From contig MSJH02000760.1 of NCBI GenBank assembly GCA_001931875.2, forward strand, positions 1 to 54,168: DNA of 54,168 bases. Reading direction: 5' to 3'. Under the pieces are notes generated by a model, which had not been told where the DNA came from, made no database searches, and saw only the letters and a program-made list of their open reading frames with translations. The number at the start of each line of letters is the position of its first letter. Position 1 is the stretch's first letter. Positions 21,815 through 33,431 of the stretch are shown one piece after another. A program made the translations under genes and the position numbers. Source of the stretch: Byssochlamys sp. IMV 00236. Its lineage: Eukaryota; Ascomycota; Eurotiomycetes; Eurotiales; Thermoascaceae.

Positions 21815-22819
21815 TCATACATCAAAAACTACCTCTGCTGTCACTTTCTTTTCGAATACTTCCATTGTTCTCAAACCAGCTATTATATAAAAATAAGATT
21901 AATTTCAATGGATAATAATAACATTAATTAACTTGCCTTCTTCAAGTGCCTTTGGTAAGTCAGTTTCATCAGGGATGGGTATCTCTGACCACATCTTTTT
22001 AAAGTCTATATATGCATATTCAACAATTGTGATCAATATCAACTGTACCAAAAACAACATGTACTCTAACCTGGATCAATAGGTGTATTATACTGTGCAT
22101 CATTATAAAACAACACACGAGGGTTTCCATCCTTATTCCTTACGACCAAGATCACTCCCTCTCCTGCTAATTCTTCTACAGCACTACTCAACTTTGAATA
22201 AGAATCCTTCAAGTCTTTATAGTCCATTCCTCCTTCTTTTCTTTTGGCAATTAATAATGATAGTAAATCCTCTTTTGATTTGATTTGATAAGTTGGTTTA
22301 TATGAAAACGTATTATTAACCGAATCATATTCAATCTTATCATTGTGTACAAGTTTCTCCCATAATGCTGCATTCTTGGTAATATCAACCTTTGTCCTAG
22401 AAGCAATGCTGACGACAGATTGTGGACTATCACTATCCTGTATATACATATACACATAATGATCAGTCAAACAATATATATAAAAAACTCATATTGATGT
22501 AATAACTACTTTTAAGAATTGGATAACAGTATAGAGCTGACTCATAGCATGTTGACCAGTACCAGTATTGGCAGGTTGTGAATAGACTAACAGTAATATA
22601 AACAAAGCAATCTCTTTTATGATGACCAACATATACTTTACCAGTCGATTTCTTTTTTTTCTTTGCTCCCTCAAATGCAGCTTTGGTGTTATTCGATATG
22701 GTTCCATAGGATCGTTTTAGGTCATTACTCTGTGTGATCTGACCTGCTCGCTTTACTGCAATATCTGCATTGGCGCTTTGTGATTTTTTAAAGTTTCTTA
22801 ACTGATCATTTAAAGACAT
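21815..22819 (-). CDS. TFA2: TFIIE beta subunit (Tfa2)
   Basis: Five exons (22819-22642, 22586-22510, 22437-22071, 22005-21937 and 21879-21815) give 251 residues. TFIIE recruits and regulates TFIIH at RNA polymerase II promoters. Visible are the lysine-rich stretch AKKKKKST (about 51-58), a winged-helix region about 65-185 (SQLYTVIQFLK, then WEKLVHNDKIEYDS), and the block NPRVLFYND followed by DEFK-like residues (DFKKMWSEIPIPDE). Intron 4 starts with GC (AAG|GCAAGT), the only frame-keeping donor found there. The 60-nt poly(A) run on the plus strand is 26 nt upstream of the start. Confidence 0.88.
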
Positions 22820-22845
22820 GTTGATTGAAAGGAAAAAAGAAACAG

Positions 22846-22905
<60 letters not shown>
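22846..22905. repeat. 60-nt poly(dA:dT) tract upstream of TFIIE beta
   Basis: An uninterrupted run of 60 A on the plus strand begins 27 nt upstream of the TFIIE beta start codon. Same length, orientation and similar spacing as the tract upstream of the LIM-binding gene. Confidence 0.85.
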
Positions 22906-22911
<6 letters not shown>

Positions 22912-23089
22912 AAACACAGAGATAAATATATCAACCGCCCAATGAAATTCAATAAAGACAAACACTAGTAGTCCTTAGACAAAATAAACATACAGTGTAG
23001 AAAGAAACGTGTTTTAAATGTGTGTGCGTGTGTGTGTGTAAGTGTGTGTGAGTGTGAAGTGTATGGACGATATACAAAAAAATAATTCT

Positions 23090-24037
23090 TTAGTGGGTCT
23101 TTGCAATTCTTTGAACATCAGTGATGGCTTGGTCGAGAATTTGTTGTTGAATCTTGGGATCTTGTAAATCCTTGTTGATCTTTTCAATCAAGTAAGCAGC
23201 CAATTGCTTCTGTTCACGTTCACGGATGCTGGCTTCATGACGAACCCAAGAGTCCAAGGTGGTCTTGACTTCAGCAGCAACAGCAACCTTTTGCTTCAAT
23301 TCAAAGGCTTCAGCTTCCAACTTGGCAGTTTCACGGGAAAGTTCAAAAAGTGCCTTGGTGACATCAACTAAGTCTCTCATTTGACCAGCTTCGTCAATGC
23401 GTTCTTGAACAGCAGCCTTGTGGTCTTCACGAGCTTGGATCAAGACATTTTTGATACGCTAAGTGATGTATGTACATTAGCTTATTTCTCTTTCACTATT
23501 TAAATAACTTACAGCAACATGTTCATCAGCCATGTTCATGAAGGGTTCTCTGAGGTACTTGATGAGAAGACCAAGGAGACCAGTGGTGGCAATCAAGACC
23601 AAGGTTTCTTCATTAAAGACATAGATTTCCTTGGAAATCAAGAAAGTAGCAAGACCAGTGCTCAAAGTAACAAAGCCAGTCTTGGTAACTAAGGAGTTAC
23701 CAGGAAGGCTGTTGATAATGCTGTTGGCCTTTTCTTTGGGTTCAACTATATATACATATATTGTTTAGTATATGTATGTGTTGCAATAATGATATCTTCA
23801 CCTTCTTTTTGAGTGGTGTAGTGACGAACACTATATACATTTAAAATTAGAAGCTTTCTTCAAATGTGCATGTATGTAACTTACGCAGTAGCTCCCAAAG
23901 ATTGGCGAGAGGCATTGATTAAAGAAGGACGGGCAGCAATGGCGGCTATTATAATTGTTTAATAAAAGAACAAGGGGGATGACATTGACAACATTATTAC
24001 CAGAAGCTGCTTTCTTGGAAATCAAACGGAGAGCCAT
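23090..24037 (-). CDS. ATP4: F1Fo ATP synthase subunit b (Atp4), mitochondrial
   Basis: Five exons (24037-24001, 23945-23885, 23830-23802, 23745-23513 and 23458-23090) give 242 residues. Subunit b is the peripheral stalk that holds F1 to Fo in the inner mitochondrial membrane. The N-terminus (MALRLISKKAA, with RPSLINASRQ after it) is a typical basic presequence. A hydrophobic hairpin about 70-115 (VTLSTGLATFLISKEIYVF, then LVLIATTGLLGLLIKYL) precedes the long charged helix DEHVARIKNVL to the end. Codon use in the last exon is strongly biased toward AAG, GAA and CTT-like codons expected of a highly expressed gene. Confidence 0.92.
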
Positions 24038-24365
24038 GTTACTTTTTCTTTAAATAAACAGTTAATTATATCTGTTGTCTTTGATGTAAGTTTGAGCTTA
24101 CTGTTACAAGCAAAAAAATAATCAAAATAGGTGGGTCTTGCAAGATTTTTTTTTTTTCTAGGTGCAACTCTCTAACTCTGAGCTTGGATTTTTTTTTGGG
24201 CAGCCCTCACAAAGGATTTCCGTCTTTGAACGGATTAAGCCAGGGGAGTAATTTTAGGTGCGCCTAAAAATACTCAATACGTCACACTTTCCATTTTTAA
24301 ATTCCGATATCGAATTCATGCTATTCTTTTTTACTTTTCTTTATAAACCTTTCTTTTGAATAAAT
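24038..24365. promoter_or_regulatory. Divergent promoter region between ATP4 and the OCIA-like gene
   Basis: 328-nt spacer between two divergently transcribed genes for mitochondria-related proteins. It contains a near-perfect inverted repeat (24253-24270, arms TTTTAGG/CCTAAAA around TGCG). Shared regulation of the two genes is possible but not shown. Confidence 0.5.
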
Positions 24366-24845
24366 ATGCCATCAAGACTACAACAAGGAATAGCCAGAGA
24401 ACATCCAGTTAGTTAAAGATTTATATGATTATGCCAAGTTATGACTGATAGATATGTAGGAATGGATAATACCTCGATTATGCCAGCAGCATGCAAATAG
24501 TACGGGTGTCTATACAGCAAGTAAGTAAATTTATGCAGTCAAATATGGCTGAACTCATTGGAATAGTCATCACTGGGCTGCTTACATGTAAGTGAAGTCT
24601 TGACATATCTCTTTTTATTCTGAATACAATGCACACAGGGCCAGTGACTCGACGATTTGGACTTGACAAGAACAAGTCACTTTTCTCTGCATTAGGTAGA
24701 TATTCATATAAAGTTACACTTGTTGCTAAGAGAAGAAACAGGAGCGTCTGCTGTAGGTGGCTATGTTGCTGCAAAGTACAGTTACAGAGAATGTGAAAAC
24801 ATGTACGGCTTTGCTCAGGCAGTTGAGACATTTTCAAATAAATAA
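24366..24845 (+). CDS. Small OCIA-domain-like protein
   Basis: Proposed exons 24366-24407, 24539-24587, 24639-24695 and 24733-24845 give 86 residues with closing phases. The last three exons encode two hydrophobic helices (AELIGIVITGLLTW, then ETGASAVGGYVAAKYSY) with GGYVAAKYSYREC, resembling the GYxxGKxSY...C signature of OCIA domains, which are found in mitochondrial/endosomal proteins such as OCIAD1. Exon 1 (MPSRLQQGIAREHP) is less certain: the first intron would be 131 nt with a GTTAGT donor, longer than its neighbours, and a skipped small exon cannot be excluded. The stop lies 3 nt from the stop of the convergent Mak32-like gene. Confidence 0.5.
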
Positions 24846-24848
24846 TGT

Positions 24849-25991
24849 TTATTTCCTACATTTACTTTCTAATAAGCTCAATCGATCCATTGGACTTGGT
24901 CCTTGGTTCCATTGTTCTGGTTCTACTAATGAAGGCACACCTATCTGTTCAACAACATAACTTGCCGATACAGCTCCATAAAGAGCAGAACGGACTGGAT
25001 CGTGAGTATGAAGCCAGCCTGCAGCGTATCCTCCACAAAAGGCATTTCCTGCACCTGTCACATCCACTACCTTGTCATGATCAGTCCTGTTGTCCCAATA
25101 GGCTGGCACCCATTCCATGCAATCGCTTGTCATGACCAACGCTCCGTATTTGCTCGCCCGTACCACAAGTTTGATAGTGCTCTTTTTAACTTTATCAAAA
25201 AGCAATCTAGCACAGTACTCTACTGTTTGTTTAAAATCATTGCTGTGCTGCGATAATAACTCTTCAAACTTGTATCCAAGCATTCCTGCTGTCTCTTCAT
25301 GATTAGGTGAGATAATTTCTATCCCCTGACACGCCTCACATATCTCTTGCAAATTCTAGTAACCAATAGAGCATGAATAAAAAAGTAAGAGCATACAACG
25401 GCTAGTATATACCTCTGGCAAACACGCCCATGGCAATGGTTCCCAAAGAAACTGCGTCTTGCTTTCAGGATCCCTCTGTCGCCACTCGTTTATAATTTCG
25501 ATAGCTCTTTCTGCTGAGGATATGATGTGAACGACGCGTAATGATTTTATCCAGCTTTCAGAAAAATCGCTTGCAGTTATTCTGATGATTGGATGCTTGT
25601 ATTCGAAATCACGATGGTCATTTGCTCCAAATGTGTTGATTCCGTGCGTGGTATGTTTATCAGGATGGTATTTTGAAATCAAAGAAATGTCCAATTGGTT
25701 GAGTTGGTCATCTATTTCTTGTGGGTAATCAAAGCCCTTTTGTACAATGTAGCCAATCTCTTGAGAACTTGGTGAAGGCTGCCATATTCTCATTCCTTTG
25801 ATTAAGGGAAAACTGTAGCGTTAATCAGCAAACACACAAACACACACACACACAGAATTGTCTGTTCTTTTACCATAAATTGCAAATACACCTCCACCGC
25901 CAAGTACATTACATATCTTTCTGCCATCAGGGTAATAAATATCGTCAATAATTAAGCCTCCTACTGAGGATAACACAGGTGCCTTATTCAT
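24849..25991 (-). CDS. Mak32-like pfkB/ribokinase-family protein
   Basis: Three exons (25991-25874, 25795-25413 and 25355-24849) give 335 residues. The ribokinase fold is indicated by an N-terminal GGLIIDD with NVLGGGGVFA and the C-terminal anion-hole motif DVTGAGNAFCGGY (about 265-277). In active pfkB kinases the last Asp of GAGD is the catalytic base; here it is Asn (Asn271), as I recall for Mak32-type proteins. Yeast Mak32 is needed for stability of dsRNA killer particles, but its biochemical role is unknown. Carbohydrate kinase activity should therefore not be assumed. Confidence 0.82.
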
Positions 25992-26240
25992 GGTTTTTGT
26001 CCTCCAAGTGTTTTGCGTAACAAAATGTAAAATAGACTGATATACCTTAAATTAAGGGGTATACGTGAAAAAAGGAACGCGGAGAGTAAAACTGCGTCTA
26101 TTTACTTCATCCTCAAATTATTTTATAAAGGGAGAGAGGATCCTTTGCGCGCATTGAAGTGATTGAATATGTGTGTATATGCATAAACAGATGCTGGTTT
26201 TATTTTACAATGTTAATACAATGGTTTATGTACATCAAGG

Positions 26241-27675
26241 CTAAATGTCAAACAGCACGTCAGGACCATCAACAATAGGGTTCACGCTTGTTTTCATATA
26301 GCTTGGTAAAGGATAGGCGTATTTTCTTTTTAAAGAGGATAAGCAGGAGTCCAGCCCTGAAAAGTCACTGTTCTTATGAGCATCGATATGCTCAGGTAAT
26401 TTGATATGCTATTAAACATAAAGGGTGAGTTAAATCAACAACAAAAACAAAAACACACGTACGGTTTGTAAGTCTGTATAATGTTTTCCACATGTTTCGC
26501 AATACTTGTTTCGTCCCTTTGGTTCTTTCTGTTTTCCTTCTTTTGCTGTCTCTTTATCGCACCTTTCTTTTCTTTTCTTTGTCTTTCTACATGTGTCACT
26601 TTCCTGTATAGTATCCGTATTATCCTCTTTTTGCAAACTCATCTCATTCTGATCGTCATTAGCTGGTTTTTTTGCAAATAGTTGATCTGCGTCTATATTT
26701 TCAATCTCTTTTAAAATCTCGCTGGGCAATAGGCGTTTTTTTCGTTCTCCTGCCTTTGGTTCCAAAGTTGGCCATGGAAGATCTGTTCTTTCATCTGGAC
26801 AAAAACAGTCTTCAGAGTATTCCTTTACATCAATTGGAGAGTGAGTATTTGTAGCATCTTCAATCATAAGAAAGTAACCGGAAAACTCGTAATAAGCAGG
26901 ACGTGATCGCTTATATGTCTGTGCTTCACGTGTCTTTGGAGGACTATATTCAATGAGGTGCATGAAAAGCTCCTTTGCATCTAAAATAACTAGTTAGAAC
27001 AATTCATTTTGCTGTACACTATATGCTTACATTCCGCACTCCAGATCGTTTTCTTCCAGTTGTACGCGTTTTTGATGACTTCATCTACAGAGGTCTAAAA
27101 TAAAAGGTCAGATCAAGCACCTAATTTTTAAAAGGAATATAGTATTTACCTCAAGAGATCCTTGGGTATCTTTTAAAGGTGATCTACATTCAAAAAATAT
27201 ATCTGTTTAAAAAAAAACTGGTCCATAAGATACTTTTTTCTTACTTTTGGGTATCGCTAAAAGTGTCATAAACATGTAAAAGTTCTTTTGTTGTAATAAT
27301 ATGTGTACAATCGTCTTGAGAAGCAGAGAAAAATGGTGCTCTTACCTAATAAAGAGTGGGTTATTATCATTGATACTAAAATGCATATACACTTACAGCT
27401 CCAAGCTTTTTGATTTGACGACTTAGGGCTGATTCAGAAGCAAAATCAAGTTTATACAAAAATATCCTGTAGGATTGCAATTCTTGTTTACATTCCATTA
27501 TTTTGTCAGGCTGAAGTTGTGTTTCTCTTACACGGTTTAGTTTCGGTTTATGATGAACATGCTGCATTCGATCTTTTTGATTTTCCAACAGTTGTCTTTT
27601 TAAATCAGCTTCATTATCACGCGAAGACGTTGAAGAGATGCTCTTTTTACTCAACACCACCTTGGTTGAAGACAT
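26241..27675 (-). CDS. DBF4: Dbf4-type regulatory subunit of Cdc7 kinase
   Basis: Six exons (27675-27397, 27345-27245, 27183-27150, 27094-27031, 26980-26463 and 26408-26241) give 387 residues. Dbf4 activates Cdc7 to phosphorylate MCM at replication origins in S phase. The three conserved parts are present in order. A BRCT-like motif N (about 62-125) carries FLYKLDFASES and CTHIITTKELL. Motif M has YYEFSGYFLMIEDA (about 188-201). The motif C zinc finger has YCETCGKHY, HIKLPEH and Cys320, Cys323, His333 and His339. A basic linker (RKTKKRKERCDKET) lies before the finger. The protein is shorter than budding yeast Dbf4 (about 700). Confidence 0.9.
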
Positions 27676-28057
27676 GTTATCACATGAAAAGCTCTGCAGG
27701 AATAGCAAACAAAGAAAAAGAAAAATAAATACAAAAAAAAAACGCCACCTTCTTTTTGGTACCTTTGATATTTTTAAACACAGTTCTTGGATACATACGA
27801 CGGCGCACTCACATCCAAACACTCGTTTATAGTCTGGTACATACACTTGGCATGTTTGTTATTCTCGTGATTTGATCCAAATCCGTGCTAGATCATCCAG
27901 TTCCTTAGGGAAGCAGTAATGCCCTTATTTTGCCGTCCAATCACGTTTGATTAAATCTCGGCTGAAGAGGCTATTAAACGGCACAACGTTATTCCGTTTT
28001 ATATAATTTTTTATTAAAAAAAGTCTTGTCATCTCTCTGTCTCTTTGTTTAAATATA
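27676..28057. promoter_or_regulatory. Divergent promoter region between DBF4 and KEI1
   Basis: 382-nt spacer between divergent genes. The Dbf4 side has an A/T-rich and pyrimidine tract close to the start; the Kei1 side ends in a TCTCTCTGTCTCTTTG pyrimidine tract before the ATG, a common Mucorales start context. I see no MCB box (ACGCGT). Confidence 0.45.
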
Positions 28058-28837
28058 ATGCCATTTACAAAAGGAAAGTATTGCTGTGGTTTTGTTCCGA
28101 TTAAAACAGGTAAATGCAGTGAAATGACTCATATATAGGCATGTATACTCAGTCTAAGAATATAGGTGTTGTCCTAATTACATTGTTTGGAATTGTAAGT
28201 TACATTGTTTATTTGGACTGCGTTTAGTAACCTTTTCTTTGTATAGTTGAATAAATTATCTGGTTTCTATGGAATTTTATCATTTGATTTTACAGACAAC
28301 ACAGCGACTGCAGGCTATGTTTATTCTCTACTAGCCATTGTTGTCTTTGTACAAGGCTTATATGGATTACACAGCGTATGCTATTTATATGACAATGAGA
28401 ATGAGAATATAAGGAAACTGATACATCCAGGCAGGAAAATGTTCGAACATTTCGATGGTATACCATGTTCTTTTGGTTAGATTCGTTTATCAGCATTATA
28501 TGGACCATTCATACTGGTATCATTTGGTACATCTATACAGATCACAGTTTACCTGAATTAGAGAATGATCCAGCCAAGAAGGAAGAACATGATAGAGTAT
28601 TTGATATGGAAAAGCATGTTGGTATAGCTGTGTTGGTTGCATTGAATTTGATTCATGTAAGTATATTATATAAAATGGTTCATTATGACTTATTCTTCAA
28701 AGCTCTACTTTGCCTTTATTGTCACTCGTTTCTATAAGGCCATGATTCATAAATCCAATTATACAAAAGTACCAACCGAACAAATCGATTTAGAAGAACG
28801 CTCAAATGAAGCTCCACCCAAGCAAGCCCTTGATTGA
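28058..28837 (+). CDS. Kei1-like subunit of inositol phosphorylceramide synthase
   Basis: Five exons (28058-28109, 28166-28194, 28247-28375, 28414-28656 and 28703-28837) give 195 residues with exact phases. Four hydrophobic segments are visible, with CCGFVPIKTGVVLITLFGIL and NKLSGFYGIL at the start and HLYFAFIVTRFYK near the end. This matches the outline of Kei1, which supports the catalytic subunit Aur1 in the Golgi. The cytosolic tail is short and acidic. Intron 3 (28376-28413) is only 38 nt, the shortest in the window. The assignment rests on recalled Kei1 features (NKxSGxxGIL near the N-terminus) and is less certain than for enzymes with catalytic motifs. Confidence 0.68.
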
Positions 28838-29027
28838 TAAAAGATTATCAATTTTAAATTCCGTAATGGTAAGACAGCATGACTGTTGATCTCATTTTTT
28901 TTTTCATCTCTATCTTCACTCCATATATAGTAGTTTAATCTTTCCATAATAAATATTATAAACCGGCTCAAGCATCTCTCTTCATTGTCTCTTCTTTATT
29001 TTTCTTTTTCTTTTATTTATTCTTATA

Positions 29028-32000
29028 ATGGTAAACACTGTAGATACTATTTCAATTTGGAAGTCTCGTCTTCAAAACTTGACGGACTTACTATTACCAA
29101 CTGACTATCCAAGACCATTACCTCCACGTACAGTCGAAGAAGTTTTATCTTTTGATCTCCCAGAGCAAACGCTCTTGAGCCTCGTTCAAGCATCCATGTA
29201 TGATGTTCGTCCAACTCCATTCTCAGTCATACTTGCTGCCTTTTCTGTTCTACTTCAACGCTATACTGGTGATGAAGAATTCGCTATTGGTACATCCTCT
29301 CCTACTGGTAATCCTCTACTGTTACGTTTACATGTAGATCCTTCAAATACATTCCGTGGTATCATTGATATGGTGACAAAGGTAATATTGTGAAACTGTG
29401 TATGAATTGTGCGCGAGGCTGATGCATATAGTTCATAGGTAGAACAAGAGGCATTAACTCAAGAGGTTCCCTTTGATCAATTATGTGAAGCTGTTTACGA
29501 AGGCACAGATCCCGACAGCAGACGTCCTCTTTGTCGTGTGCGATTTTATAATGAACTCGATTCACCTTCTCAACACCACCTTGCGACAACATCTGCAAGC
29601 TCCGACTTGACCATCTTTATCTCGTCACCTACAGCATCCTCTTCCTTAAGAACCTCCTTCCTTCGTCCTGTGTCTATTCGTGTTGTATATAATCAAATCC
29701 TCTTCTCACCCAAGCGTATCGAATACCTCTTTTCCCAATTGACGACCATCATTGATACAGGTGTCAAATCCACAGAACTCGCCGTCGGTCAAATCCCTCT
29801 CTCTGACTCTGGTCTACCCAACTCACCCTTACCTGACCCTACCGCTGACCTGCACTGGTCTCTCTGGAGAGGAGCCATTCCTGATATCTTTAATGAAAAT
29901 GCCAAGGCACATCCTACGAGAACATGTATTGTCGAATCTAGAGATGATAACACCACTGTCACATACACTTATGACCAAATCAATCAAGCATCCAACCTTG
30001 TCGCTCATTATTTGCTGGCAAACAATATTCAGAGAGAAGATGTCGTGATCATTTATGCATACAGAGGTGTGGATCTTGTCGTGGCTATCATGGGTGTTCT
30101 CAAGGCAGGAGCTACTTTTAGTGTGATTGGTAAGATCAAGGCAAAAAGTTGATATCCATATTTGACTCACGTTTATTAGACCCTGCATATCCACCCGCAC
30201 GTCAAGAAATCTATCTTTCCGTAGCCAAGCCTCGTGGTTTGATTGTTCTTCAAGAAGCCGGACAAATAGCCGAATCAGTACGAGACTACATCAAGCGCGA
30301 GCAAGACATTATCTGCGAGATTTCTTCATTAAAGATCGGAAGCGACGGTCAACTCTCCGGCGGTGTGACAAGAGACGGAGCTGATATTTTTGACACCGTG
30401 CGATCTCTTTCGGACGAGTATCCCAACGTAGTGATTGGCCCCGACAGCATTGGTACTCTCAGTTTCACAAGTGGCAGTACAGGTATCCCCAAGGGCGTTC
30501 GTGGTCGCCACTTTTCTCTAACTCACTTTTACCCCTGGATGGCCGAGACGTTTGGTTTATCGAGCCAGGACAAATTCACGATGCTCTCTGGTATTGCTCA
30601 TGATCCTATCCAACGTGATATCTTTACGCCTCTCTTTTTGGGTGCCGAGTTGCATATTCCCACATCCGAAGATATTGGTATCCCTGGTCGCTTAGCTGAA
30701 TGGATGAACCGTGCACAGGTTACAGTGACCCACCTGACACCTGCCATGGGTCAACTCCTCTCTTCACATGCTCAAGTCGAGATCCCTTCATTGATCAATG
30801 CCTTCTTTGTGGGTGACATCCTCACCAAGCGTGACGCGGCTCGTATTCAAAAGTACGCACCTAACGTGTCTGTGATCAACATGTATGGTACGACCGAAAC
30901 CCAACGTTCTGTCTCACACTTTGTCGTTCCTCCTCGATCCAGTCATCCTGCCTTCTTGAGCTCTCAAAAGGAAGTTATCGCTGCCGGCAAGGGTATGGTC
31001 AATGTTCAACTCTTGGTCGTCAACCGCCACGATCGCACCAAGATGTGTGGTGTTGGTGAGATTGGTGAAATCTATGTACGTGCACCTGGATTGGCCGAAG
31101 GATACCTTCGATTACCTGAAGCTACTGCTGAAAAGTTCATTCCCAACTGGTTCGTTCCAAACGCCTGTGTGGACGATGGTAAGGACGAATCGACAGTCAA
31201 GGATGACAAATGGAAGCAATTCTATCAGGGAAAGCGTGACCGTATGTACCGTTCGGGTGATCTGGGCCGATACCGTCCTGATGGTAATGTCGAATGTACC
31301 GGCCGTGCTGATGATCAAGTCAAGATCCGTGGCTTCCGTATAGAACTGGGCGAGATCGATACACACCTCTCTCAACACCCTTTTGTTCGTGAAAACGTCA
31401 CATTGGTGCGTCGTGACAAGAATGAAGAACAGACGCTCGTGGCTTACTTTGTGCCTAACCCCACTGCAAACACCGATTTTGCAAGCGCTACTGAAGATGA
31501 CGAACAAGACGAAAAGGATATCTTCTCGAGCCGTACCTTCCGTCGCCTCATCAAGAACATCCGTGATTACCTCAAGCAAAAGCTCCCTAGCTACGCTGTT
31601 CCTTCTGTCTTTGTGCCACTCATTCGTATGCCCTTGACGCCTAATGGTAAGGTCGACAAGAACGCCTTGCCTTTTCCCGATACAGCACAATTCAACAAGA
31701 CTAAACCAGTCGCTGCTTCAGAGCTCCCTGAAATGACACCTAATGAACGCATCATTCACGATATCTGGAAAGACCTACTTCCTGCTGCTGATCCAGTGAT
31801 CGGTCTGACGGATAACTTTTTCGATATCGGTGGACACTCGTTGATTGCCACACGTCTCATATTTGAGATCCGTCAAAAGTTCCAGGTCGAAGCTCCCTTG
31901 GGTCTTGTGTTTGCTGAACCTACCATTGCTGGCCTTGCTCGAGAAGTGACTAAGCTTCAAAGCGGTGACTTGTTATTAGAAAGTGATGGCTTGACTCAAC

Positions 32001-33289
32001 AAGAAGAACAAAAGAAGGAAGTAGTCGATTATGCGTCTGATGTGCCCACCCTTGCACAAGAGTTCCTTCAATCAAGTTACGAAACCCTCCCTGTTGCTGA
32101 TCACCCACGTACATACGTCCTAACTGGTGCCACTGGTTTCTTGGGCGCCTTTATTCTCGAAAAAATCTTGGAATACGATAATACTCACAAGGTGTTCTGT
32201 ATTGTTCGTGCCAAGGATAATCAAAACGCATTTGATCGAGTCAAGAAGGCTGCTGTTGATCATTTGGTCTGGGAGGACAGCTGGCAAGGCCGTGTTGAGG
32301 CGATCTGTGGTGACCTCGCGAGCGATCGTCTGGGTCTTTCTGAGGCTGATTGGAACCGTGTGACAAAAGAAGCCGATGCTGTCATCCATAACGGTGCTCT
32401 CGTTCACTGGGTCTATCCATACCAACAGCTCCGTGCTCCCAACGTCCTTGGTACTCTCTGGGCCATGCGCTTAGCTACTGAACACAAGCCCAAGTCCTTC
32501 CACTTTGTCTCTTCTACTTCTGTCTTGGACACATCTTACTACATCAATCAGGGTAACTATGTGTTGGAAAGCGACGCACTGGAAGGTGCACGCACAGGTT
32601 TAGAAAACGGATATGGACAAAGCAAGTGGGTTGCTGAGAAACTGATCATGGAAGCCAGAAAGCGAGGTATGCCCGCAACCATCATTCGTCCTGGTTACAT
32701 CCTTGGTGATTCTCGTACGGGCGTGACAAACACGGATGATTTCATCTGGCGTCTACTCAAGGGATGTGTCGAACTTGGCTATGTCCCTGCGATCGCTAAT
32801 GATGTCAACTGCTGCTCTGTCGATTACGTTGCTTCTGTTGTCGCAGGTGCTGCTCGTCACGATCAACAGTCAACTCAGCGCGGTGTTCTTCAAGTGACCC
32901 ATCCTGCTGGCTTTACGTACAACAAGATGTTCCAGTCCTTACTGACCTATGGATACAAGGTGCAACAAACTGAATATATCGATTGGAGAAACAAGTTGAT
33001 GGAATACACACTCAAGGCTCAGGACCATTCCTTGTTCCCTCTCTTGCATTTTGTCTTGGATGATTTACCTACCTCTACCAAGAGCGCTCCATTAGACGAT
33101 CGAAACACACAGACTGTGTTGGCACTGGATGGCGTTCAACTTCCCTTGATGGGAGATGATCTTTTGGGTCTTTATTATGCTTACTTGGTCAAAGTCGGGT
33201 TCATGCCACAGCCTACATCTGGTCATCGTGCATTACCCGAGTTAAACATTCAGGCGACCTTACTGCAACGTAGTGGTGCTAAACATTAA
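29028..33289 (+). CDS. LYS2: Alpha-aminoadipate reductase (Lys2)
   Basis: Three exons (29028-29381, 29439-30129 and 30180-33289) give 1,384 residues, against 1,392 in yeast. Lys2 adenylates alpha-aminoadipate, tethers it to a phosphopantetheine arm and reduces it to the semialdehyde with NADPH, in fungal lysine synthesis. In order: an N-terminal condensation-like/adenylation region with TSGSTGIPKG (about 445), YRSGDLGRYRPDG and GRADDQVKIRGFRIE; the carrier site FFDIGGHSLIATRL (Ser902); and a reductase domain with LTGATGFLGAF (about 996) and NGYGQSKWVAEK. It needs 4'-phosphopantetheinylation by a Lys5-type transferase, not seen here. C-rich, CTC/ACC-type codon use suggests strong expression. 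Confidence 0.97.
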
Positions 33290-33431
33290 AGAAAAATTGT
33301 GTAATATAGTTGTAAAGAATCAATAAAAACCATATAGAATATATATATACCATTCAATATTTATTTACGAAATACACATATAATTCATTATGAAAGAAGG
33401 GGGGGTATTTAAAAATATACACATATATAAT

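Noticed and set aside
31112..31690. 192-residue minus-strand frame in LYS2
   Set aside because: Shadow of the strongly codon-biased LYS2 exon.
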